A stretch of DNA of 5,272 bases. Origin: Candidatus Delongbacteria bacterium (GTDB lineage: Bacteria; CAIWAD01; BS150m-G50). Below the pieces are notes generated by a model. That model made no database searches, was not told where the DNA came from, and saw only the letters and a program-made list of their open reading frames with translations. The translations under genes were made by a program, and so were the position numbers. The stretch is taken from NCBI GenBank assembly GCA_016784425.1, contig JADHUQ010000157.1:1-5272 (forward strand), in the 5' to 3' direction. Below are positions 1-4,738 of the stretch, in pieces; positions within the stretch are counted from its first letter, which is position 1; each line of letters begins with the position of its first letter.

Positions 1-163
1 GGAAGACTCGAGCACCCAGGTTGTCGACGAACTTTGTGTTAACCAGATTGATATTACTGGCAGTGTCGTCACAGATGATACCGGCGCCGCAGCTGGAACT
101 ATTTCCGGCCAGGATGGAATTGGCAATTTGGACCTCGCAACCTGCGAAGTAGATCCCCCCGCC
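1..163 (-). pseudogene. In-frame continuation of the beta-helix gene beyond the TGA, running off the left edge
   Basis: Immediately after the TGA at 164-166 the same frame is open for 54 codons to the window edge. It begins GGGIYFAGCEVQIANS and continues with ILAGNSSSCGAGI and a further rung ending near LGARVF. This is the expected next part of the helix. The GGGI (residues 193-196, counting the stop as 192) falls 26 residues after the previous GGAI, and the rung turn near residue 202 is 25 residues after P177. No indel is needed, so the locus looks like one gene with a single stop codon inside it. There is no independent start codon with an RBS. The true 3' end, and any C-terminal sorting domain, lie outside the window. 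A sequencing error, nonsense mutation or UGA recoding cannot be separated from the sequence alone; nonsense mutation is the default. Confidence 0.75.
132..150 (-). other. Compact hairpin 13 nt downstream of the in-frame UGA
   Basis: Read on the minus strand, ACTTCGCA (150-143) pairs with TGCGAGGT (139-132) around a GGT triloop. This gives 8 bp with one G-U pair. The loop begins 22 nt after the UGA. That geometry falls within the loose bacterial SECIS model (short apical loop with G at its start, stem of at least 4 bp, loop roughly 16-37 nt from UGA). The hairpin lies in coding sequence and may be coincidental; no selenoprotein family is evident. Confidence 0.35.
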
Positions 164-739
164 TCAATCGTAACCCTGGTTCTGTGCGATCACCAGGTTT
201 TCCATCAGCGGGGTACTGTTTGAGCAATATATCGCTCCACCCAACTGGGCGTTGTTATGATGCAGGTAGAGACTGCGTAATAGCGGTGACGCATTGAGCA
301 TCCTGATCCCCCCCCCGAGATAATTGCCACTGGAGTAGCAGATCTGCAGGTTCTCCAGCAGGGGTGAGCTGTTCTGACAGTAGATGCCGCTCAGCTGCCC
401 GTTGCAGATAGTAAAACCGCTGCAGATTGCACTCTCTGTTTCACCGTTCTGAAAACTGACGGCGCTGGAATCACCGTAGGAACCGTCGATCACTGTCTGG
501 TTGATATAGCTGGTGTCACCTGCAATAATAAACAGCGAACCCAGCAGGATACTGTGCCCGTGGAAATCGATCGTTTCGAGATATGTTCCCGGCTGTACCA
601 GGACAGTATCCCCGTCGCTGCTGAGGTCAATACCGGCCTGTATGGTCGGCGCATCGCCCGGAACCTCGATGATAAACGCGAATGCCTCCCCGCAGACCAA
701 CAGCAGAATCAGGCAGCAGTAAACAGTGTGGCGCTTCAT
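164..739 (-). CDS. Secreted right-handed parallel beta-helix protein, ended early by an in-frame TGA
   Basis: The predicted product is 191 residues. Residues 1-21 form a Sec signal peptide (MKRH, then a hydrophobic core, then EAFA with cleavage before FIIEVP). Residues 24-86 match the usual opening of FCB secreted beta-helix proteins: VPGDAPTIQAGID, DGDTVLVQPGTY and TVIDG. Helix rungs follow about every 25-26 residues, each with S/T-P-L-hydrophobic (P126, P152, P177) and then GGGI or GGAI (142-145, 167-170). The start at 737-739 is chosen because AGGGAGG (744-750) lies 4 nt upstream; an upstream TTG at 764-766 adds nine residues but has a poor RBS and spoils the signal peptide. No catalytic residues were recognised, so a structural or carbohydrate-binding surface role is only inferred. 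The product stops in mid-helix, with no C-terminal cap or sorting domain, so it is probably a broken gene or one needing UGA readthrough. The gene is transcribed divergently from the propeller gene at 1103. Confidence 0.8.
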   Translation of the reverse strand: MKRHTVYCCLILLLVCGEAFAFIIEVPGDAPTIQAGIDLSSDGDTVLVQPGTYLETIDFHGHSILLGSLFIIAGDTSYINQTVIDGSYGDSSAVSFQNGETESAICSGFTICNGQLSGIYCQNSSPLLENLQICYSSGNYLGGGIRMLNASPLLRSLYLHHNNAQLGGAIYCSNSTPLMENLVIAQNQGYD

Positions 740-743
740 AAAA

Positions 744-750
744 CCTCCCT
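744..750 (-). promoter_or_regulatory. Ribosome binding site that decides the beta-helix start
   Basis: AGGGAGG on the minus strand is separated by TTTT from the ATG at 737-739. The strong Shine-Dalgarno match supports this ATG over the in-frame TTG at 764-766. Confidence 0.75.
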
Positions 751-799
751 GCAATCTCCGGCGCAATTCCCTTAAAGCAATGAAGGGGAGCCGGGTGTA

Positions 800-828
800 A
801 TTATCAAGCCTTAGTGAACTGCTGTTAA
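800..828 (-). promoter_or_regulatory. Sigma70-type promoter for the beta-helix gene
   Basis: On the minus strand the -35 box is TTAACA (828-823, 5/6 to consensus). A spacer of exactly 17 nt follows, then a -10 box GATAAT (805-800, 5/6). Transcription would begin near 793, giving a leader of about 55 nt to the ATG at 739. The -35 box lies inside the palindrome at 822-839, the usual arrangement for a repressor operator. The housekeeping-sigma consensus is assumed to hold in this lineage. Confidence 0.55.
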
Positions 829-839
829 AGCTTTTACAG
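822..839. promoter_or_regulatory. Operator-like palindrome over the -35 box
   Basis: CTGTTAAAGCTTTTACAG is an 18-bp palindrome with no spacer and one mismatched position per half-site (8/9 symmetric). It covers the -35 box of the minus-strand promoter, so binding there would block polymerase. It is not recognised as the site of any named regulator. Confidence 0.4.
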
Positions 840-856
840 GAGAAAACAAGAATCAG

Positions 857-883
857 GACTCAAGGAGGTTCTCCTCGAGAGTC
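857..883. repeat. Inverted repeat / hairpin between the divergent promoters
   Basis: Outer arms GACTC (857-861) and GAGTC (879-883) enclose AGGAG (863-867) and CTCCT (871-875) with a 3-nt loop. An alternative register pairs CTCAAGGAG (859-867) with CTCCTCGAG (871-879). The repeat ends 2 bp before the plus-strand -35 box, so it could be an activator or repressor site. On the minus strand it is followed by a T-rich stretch (CTGATTCTTGTTTT), so a weak terminator against antisense transcription is the alternative. Confidence 0.4.
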
Positions 884-885
884 TA

Positions 886-914
886 TTGACGCTCATGTTG
901 ATAAAGCTTATATT
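886..914 (+). promoter_or_regulatory. Sigma70-type promoter upstream of the propeller gene
   Basis: TTGACG (886-891, 5/6) and TATATT (909-914, 5/6) are separated by exactly 17 nt. The expected transcription start is near 921, which leaves an untranslated leader of about 180 nt before the ATG at 1103. No better promoter is visible closer to the gene. Confidence 0.55.
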
Positions 915-1089
915 AGGTGTGAAGTGTTCTTTTCACCAGTTGGCAGCTGAACCAGCGCTATTTCCACCGGGATAATTTCCCCGAGCTGCTCCGCATAAGT
1001 GGCTGAACAGGGGAACTGCAGGAGCGGGATGTTTCAGGTACATTCAGTGCAGGTTTCAGCAACTGTTTTACTATATGATGCTTCGATGA

Positions 1090-1095
1090 AAGGAG
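1090..1095 (+). promoter_or_regulatory. Ribosome binding site of the propeller gene
   Basis: AAGGAG lies 7 nt before the ATG at 1103-1105. The spacing is ideal and fixes the start immediately before the signal peptide. Confidence 0.8.
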
Positions 1096-1102
1096 TCTGA
1101 TA

Positions 1103-2380
1103 ATGCGTTCGATCTATTACCGCAGCATTTTGCTGTTAATCGTTGCCCTGTGGACCCTGCCGGCCTTGGCCCAGGACAGTCTCAATGTAGAGCGGATAGG
1201 TACCGTGCCGCTTGATTTCGATGCTGGCAGTCCAACAAAATTGGTTTACGCGGATGGTCTGGTATTTCTCGCCGCCGATTACGCCGGGATTTTTATCGTA
1301 GATGTGACCGATCCCTCAAATCCCTGGGAAGTGGTAGGGTTCCCCGGCCTGCACACCACCGATGTTGAGGTCGCCGGCAACCTGATGTTTGTTGCCGATC
1401 AGTACGAGGGTTTGATGATTTACGACATCACGATCCCTGCCGATCCGCAGTTTGTGGGAAGCTATACAGTGGATTTCCCGGATGCGGAGATCGAGTCGCT
1501 GGAGGAGGATAACGGCGTTGTCTATCTGGGTGTGGACAATTATGGAGTGATCATGATCGATGTGTCCGTTCCGGGGGAGCCAGGTTTCCTGGGTGAATAT
1601 ACCGGATCGGACAATATCGGTGAACTGGCGCTGGAGGGGGATTACCTCTATATCAGCACCAACTCGGTCTATTTTACTGTCCTGGATATTTCCACACCGG
1701 AAACCCCACAGGTGGTCTACAGCGAGGTGCTCGGCCTGGCCTGCAGCTGGGTTGAGGTGGAGGAGCGCCTGACCGGTGTTGGTATCTTCCAGGGCCCCAA
1801 CGATTACGGTATCCGCCTGTATGACTTCACAGATATCAGCAATCCAACTGCTCATGGCTGGCTGCAGCTGTCAACCTATGATTTCCATTTCGAGGTTTAC
1901 TGTGGTTACCTGTTCACCATGGATGGCAACAACGGTATCCGCATCTTTGACCTGGCTGACCTGAACAACCCGGTGGAGACCGGTTACTTCGTAGAACCAC
2001 GGCTCAACCAGGGCTTGACTGTAAATGAGAACCTGATCTACGCCTGGTATGATGGGGATTTTATCGTGCTGGAATTCACCGCCATGCAGGCGGTCGCAAC
2101 AGTCGGCGGGGAACCGGCACTCTTTATCCTGGCACCAGCCTGCCCCAATCCGTTCAACCCGGTTACTACGCTCCCCTACACACTGACAGCGCCTGCCCAG
2201 GTACTGCTGACGGTGTATAATCTGTCGGGCAGGCGGGTAGCAACGCTGGTTGAGCAACTGCAGCCCGCAGGAGAGTACCGCAGCAGCTGGGATGGGAGCA
2301 GATACGCCTCCGGGTGTTACTTCGCGCAGCTCCTGGCAGGTAAGCAGCAGTCAACACAGAAGCTGCTGCTGCTGAAGTAG
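1103..2380 (+). CDS. Secreted LVIVD-repeat beta-propeller protein with C-terminal T9SS-type sorting domain
   Basis: The product has 425 residues. Residues 1-23 are a Sec signal peptide (hydrophobic core, then ALA, cleavage before QDS). Residues about 40-328 contain seven repeats of the LVIVD type, each with a 'hydrophobic-x-V/Y-D-V/I-T-x-P-x-x-P' strand and turn: IFIVDVTDPSNP (63-74), LMIYDITIPADP (104-115), VIMIDVSVPGEP (149-160), FTVLDISTPETP (191-202), IRLYDFTDISNP (237-248), IRIFDLADLNNP (279-290) and a degenerate last one near 321-329. Seven repeats suggest a complete seven-bladed propeller. Residues 347-425 are a FlgD-Ig-like / T9SS type A C-terminal domain: PNPFNP, VYNLSGRRV, AGEY, SGCYF and terminal KLLLLK. 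The expected fate is Sec export, then outer-membrane transit with removal of the domain. No catalytic residues were seen, so a binding or scaffold role is inferred. It faces the beta-helix gene divergently and converges with the gene ending at 2472. Confidence 0.9.
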   Translation: MRSIYYRSILLLIVALWTLPALAQDSLNVERIGTVPLDFDAGSPTKLVYADGLVFLAADYAGIFIVDVTDPSNPWEVVGFPGLHTTDVEVAGNLMFVADQYEGLMIYDITIPADPQFVGSYTVDFPDAEIESLEEDNGVVYLGVDNYGVIMIDVSVPGEPGFLGEYTGSDNIGELALEGDYLYISTNSVYFTVLDISTPETPQVVYSEVLGLACSWVEVEERLTGVGIFQGPNDYGIRLYDFTDISNPTAHGWLQLSTYDFHFEVYCGYLFTMDGNNGIRIFDLADLNNPVETGYFVEPRLNQGLTVNENLIYAWYDGDFIVLEFTAMQAVATVGGEPALFILAPACPNPFNPVTTLPYTLTAPAQVLLTVYNLSGRRVATLVEQLQPAGEYRSSWDGSRYASGCYFAQLLAGKQQSTQKLLLLK

Positions 2381-2471
2381 ATGTAACGGGTAAGTGTAAC
2401 CTGGCGCCAGGCTGGAAGCTGCATTGAATTGATACCTGCCGGAAAGCTGCAGCACCCCTGCCTGAATACCC
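2381..2471. other. Convergent gap without an obvious terminator
   Basis: The 91 bp between two converging stop codons contain a perfect 12-bp palindrome, CCTGGCGCCAGG (2400-2411), and a near direct repeat (GGAAGCTGCA 2414-2423, GGAAAGCTGCA 2441-2451). No stem is followed by a T-run on either strand. The transcripts may therefore overlap at their 3' ends or end by a factor-dependent route. Confidence 0.45.
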
Positions 2472-4349
2472 CTAGCGCAGGAGCATCATCTTCCCACTGA
2501 GCAGTTGCCCGCCGCTCTGCAGGCGGTAGAAGTAAACCCCGCTGGAAAGTGAGCTTCCATCAAACATCACGCTATGGGAACCGGCGGTAAAGGTTCCCTG
2601 CGCTGGCTGCGCCACTTCCCGCCCCTGAACGTCATAGACAGAGAGCCTGATATCACAGCTGCGGACCAGAGTGAAGTTGATCTGCGTGGAGGGATTGAAC
2701 GGATTGGGGAAGTTCTGCAACAACCTTATTGCAGGGGGCAAGCTCAGGGAACGGTCCGCCACCGCCTCCGGTTGATGATAATAGTAACAACCGATGTCAC
2801 TCACGGTGCCGTCAGGATCTGCAGGTTGATCCGGATCACCAGCATCAATACAGGGTGAAGCCTCCAGCAGCTGATAATTACCGCCACCCGGGTTCTCAAA
2901 CAACGGGTTCATAAAGATATTCAGGTAAACATCACAGGAATCACCGTTTTCATTGGTTGATACAAGATCGCCGAAACCGGTTGGCAGGATGCCGCTGAAA
3001 TTCAAACTGTCGTTCCCGAAGAGATCGCAATGCTCGAGGATTGATCCACCCACCCCGTCGTAAAAAATGCCGTCGCCAAGGTTATGTGTGATTATGGTGT
3101 TGTCAATCCAGGCCTGCGCTGAGTGAACATTGATACCACCACCGGAGCCGTCCACAGCAATATTGGCTTCGACCGTGCAATTCAGTACCCAGGGATTGGT
3201 ACCGGTATTGCATTCTATACCACCCCCACTCAATTGTGCAGTGTTACTGGTGATCTCACAAAAGCTCAATTCAATCCCGGCGGCTTCACCGATATAAACA
3301 CCACCACCGGCTCCCCCTGCCAGGTTATCATTAATCAGGCAGCCGGTGACCAGCGGCCGGGGGCAGTAGGACACCGATACACCTGCACCGTGTAACGCCT
3401 CGTTGTACCGGATAATACAATCAGAGACTACCGGATCCGAACTCTGACAGATCCGCATAGCGCCTCCATTGGCACCGGCCTGGTTGGAGAGGATGTAACA
3501 ATCGGAAATCAGGGGTGCTGCATTGCTGCCAATCCAGAAACCACCACCGTTTGAGCCGGGGGCAGCGCTGTTGCCAACTACATTGCATCCGTTCAGAAGC
3601 GGTGAGGAATTATCGATATAGAGTCCTCCACCTGCTGTGGTACTGACGTTGTTGAAGATGTTGCAGTTCAACAGCTGCCCCTGGGCGCTCCAGAAAATGA
3701 TACCGGCACCGAGACCACCGTTGTTGTTCTGGATTGTACAGTCGCTGAAAAGAGGCGCGGAATCGTCGCGTACGCCTGCCCCGCCCCCGTCCCCGGCTGA
3801 GATATTGTTGCTGATCATACAGTCAGTGAGTGTGGGATTGCTGAGATTGGTGATACAAATTCCACCGGAGAAGTATTGTGCCCAGTTGTTCTGGATCAGA
3901 CAGCTGGTGAGGAGCGGATTAGAAGCATCGATCAGGATGCCACCACCCCAGCCATCCGGATCAGTGGCGTCGCTTCCGGTGGCTCGACCATGCTGGATCG
4001 TACAATGGGCAAGATGGCTGCTGTCCTGGGCGTTGAGAAAACGGATACCGCGCCAGCCGGTTTCGCTGTCGGCGGCATCAAAGAGAATCGGGTCTTCCAC
4101 GCTGCCGTTGGCTTCCAGCAGCCCGCGCACTACCAGCTGGTAATGACCCTGGAAAATAATCTCAACCCCGGGGCCGACACTCAGTGTGGAGTCGACAGGA
4201 ATCTCGATCTCACCGTTGATGTTGTAGGGATTACCAGCGACTTCCCAGGAACCGCTGACCGGTCCCGCTTCAATTTCGGTGGCGCCAGCAGCAGCCTGCA
4301 AAAACAGGAGTACTGCCAGGCTGAAGAGCATAATCGATAAGTGCTTCAA
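2472..4349 (-). CDS. Large secreted right-handed beta-helix protein with C-terminal T9SS-type sorting domain
   Basis: The product has 625 residues from a TTG start at 4347-4349, chosen because AGGAG lies 6 nt upstream and the N-terminus then reads as a signal peptide (MKHLSIMLFS, hydrophobic core, AAAGA, cleavage near residue 23). A farther in-frame start (4466) would bury that peptide behind 39 residues. Residues about 30-90 match the N-terminal cap of such proteins (SGSW, NPYNINGEIEIP, TLSVGPGVEIIF, DPILF). Residues about 109-436 carry some eleven rungs of the form 'PLL..C.I..N.A...GGGI.I', resembling the GG(A/L/I) repeats of polymorphic autotransporter-like helices. Residues about 485-524 hold the closing motif SPCIDAGDP ... 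DPDGTVSDIG. Residues 547-625 are the sorting domain (FPNPFNP, VYDVQGREV, SGVYFYRL, KMMLLR). No pectate-lyase catalytic set is apparent, so the activity is unknown; adhesion or polysaccharide binding is inferred. It is separated from the upstream gene by a terminator. Confidence 0.9.
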   Translation of the reverse strand: MKHLSIMLFSLAVLLFLQAAAGATEIEAGPVSGSWEVAGNPYNINGEIEIPVDSTLSVGPGVEIIFQGHYQLVVRGLLEANGSVEDPILFDAADSETGWRGIRFLNAQDSSHLAHCTIQHGRATGSDATDPDGWGGGILIDASNPLLTSCLIQNNWAQYFSGGICITNLSNPTLTDCMISNNISAGDGGGAGVRDDSAPLFSDCTIQNNNGGLGAGIIFWSAQGQLLNCNIFNNVSTTAGGGLYIDNSSPLLNGCNVVGNSAAPGSNGGGFWIGSNAAPLISDCYILSNQAGANGGAMRICQSSDPVVSDCIIRYNEALHGAGVSVSYCPRPLVTGCLINDNLAGGAGGGVYIGEAAGIELSFCEITSNTAQLSGGGIECNTGTNPWVLNCTVEANIAVDGSGGGINVHSAQAWIDNTIITHNLGDGIFYDGVGGSILEHCDLFGNDSLNFSGILPTGFGDLVSTNENGDSCDVYLNIFMNPLFENPGGGNYQLLEASPCIDAGDPDQPADPDGTVSDIGCYYYHQPEAVADRSLSLPPAIRLLQNFPNPFNPSTQINFTLVRSCDIRLSVYDVQGREVAQPAQGTFTAGSHSVMFDGSSLSSGVYFYRLQSGGQLLSGKMMLLR

Positions 4350-4354
4350 TACAA

Positions 4355-4360
4355 TCTCCT
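4355..4360 (-). promoter_or_regulatory. Ribosome binding site that selects a TTG start
   Basis: AGGAGA on the minus strand is the only strong Shine-Dalgarno near the signal peptide. AGGAG is 6 nt from TTG (4347-4349). The downstream ATG (4329-4331) has no purine-rich site at a suitable distance. Confidence 0.65.
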
Positions 4361-4539
4361 GGCGATGGTTCGGTTTCAAAAAATCAACAATCCCATTCTG
4401 CAAACAGGTAATGGTGCAGCGGGAGCAGTGAGACACAGTTTGCTGCTTCTCTTGAAGATAAGTCAAGAATCATTTTAAAAGTACAGTCTCCTGTGATATT
4501 GCGCCCGGGGAAAACGACAGCTGTACCGGGGGTGAAACT

Positions 4540-4559
4540 ACCGGCAACCGGTTGCTGGT
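4540..4559. repeat. Twenty-bp near-palindrome upstream of the large beta-helix gene
   Basis: The perfect core GCAACCGGTTGC (4544-4555) extends to 4540-4559 with a single mismatched pair (4543/4556). It lies about 190 bp before the TTG start, with no T-run beside it, so an operator is more likely than a terminator. The regulator is unknown. Confidence 0.35.
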
Positions 4560-4603
4560 GTCCTCTGGAAACAGTGTCAGCGGAATAAGCGGATAATCCA
4601 GGT

Positions 4604-4646
4604 AAAAAAACAACCGGGAAACAGGCAGTAGAGTGGCTGCCGGTTG
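4604..4646 (-). terminator. Possible second, tandem terminator
   Basis: On the minus strand CAACCGG (4646-4640) can pair with CCGGTTG (4617-4611), followed directly by seven T (4610-4604). The 22-nt interval contains a competing GGCAG/CTGCC stem. The T-run placement is typical, but the large loop weakens the case. It would back up the strong terminator just upstream. Confidence 0.35.
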
Positions 4647-4667
4647 GAAAGAGCAGCATCCTCCTGA

Positions 4668-4702
4668 AGAGAAAAAGCTCCCCACAAATAGTGGAGAGCT
4701 TT
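4668..4702 (-). terminator. Rho-independent terminator of the right-hand gene
   Basis: On the minus strand AAAGCTCTCCAC (4702-4691) pairs with GTGGGGAGCTTT (4685-4674) around a 5-nt loop. This makes a 12-bp stem with one G-U wobble, running into TTTTTCTC. On the plus strand the same position is a C-A mismatch, which supports a minus-strand function. The stem begins 36 nt after the TAG at 4739. Confidence 0.85.
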
Positions 4703-4738
4703 CACAAGTTCTAATACCCCGCTTCAGTCTGAGTCTGT

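Larger units (their letters stand above)
740..1102. other. Divergent intergenic region
   Basis: This 363-bp gap holds back-to-back promoters (minus 800-828, plus 886-914), the palindrome at 822-839, the inverted repeat at 857-883 and both ribosome binding sites. The part from about 921 to 1089 is the presumed leader of the propeller gene. In it I see only a short hairpin (GTGAA 919-923 with TTCAC 932-936) and no riboswitch that I recognise. Short open frames inside it lack start codons. Confidence 0.6.
4350..4738. other. Intergenic region between two minus-strand secreted-protein genes
   Basis: This 389-bp stretch holds, in minus-strand order, the terminator of the right-hand gene (4668-4702), a weaker terminator-like element (4604-4646), a 20-bp near-palindrome (4540-4559) and the RBS of the beta-helix gene. 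The gene's promoter is not clear. TTGACT (4466-4461) is a good -35 box, but the best -10 at 18 nt (CAAACT, 4442-4437) matches only 3/6; TAAAAT (4477-4472) lacks a -35. Two minus-strand open frames (4384-4659, 4470-4685) do not look coding. Confidence 0.55.

Noticed and set aside
921..1030. Short open frames in the propeller leader (26 codons on plus, 36 on minus) with plausible amino-acid composition
   Set aside because: Neither has a start codon with a ribosome binding site, and both are short enough to occur by chance. A decayed gene remnant cannot be shown.
1316..1855. Long minus-strand frame opposite the propeller gene
   Set aside because: It is a shadow of a GC-rich coding region. The plus-strand product has clear LVIVD repeats, a signal peptide and a sorting domain; the antisense product has no recognisable pattern.
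2343..2374. CTG tandem repeat (about four copies) and AGCAGCAG/CTGCTGCT stem at the end of the propeller gene, as slippage site or terminator
   Set aside because: The repeat encodes the conserved LLLL of the sorting-domain terminus and is too short for a typical phase-variable tract. No T-run follows the stem.
3637..4340. Plus-strand frames opposite the large beta-helix gene
   Set aside because: They mirror the repetitive Gly/Asn-rich coding strand. They have no signal peptide, family pattern or convincing RBS.
4384..4659. Minus-strand 91-codon open frame in the intergenic region
   Set aside because: AGGAGG abuts its ATG with essentially no spacing, the sequence lies just after a terminator, it overlaps another open frame and the upstream region of the large helix gene, and its composition resembles no known protein.
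4470..4685. Minus-strand 71-codon frame ending in VLLK, like the terminus of the sorting domains
   Set aside because: None of the other domain motifs (NPFNP, GR.V, GVY) occurs upstream of it, and its GTG start lies inside the terminator stem. The VLLK ending is probably chance.
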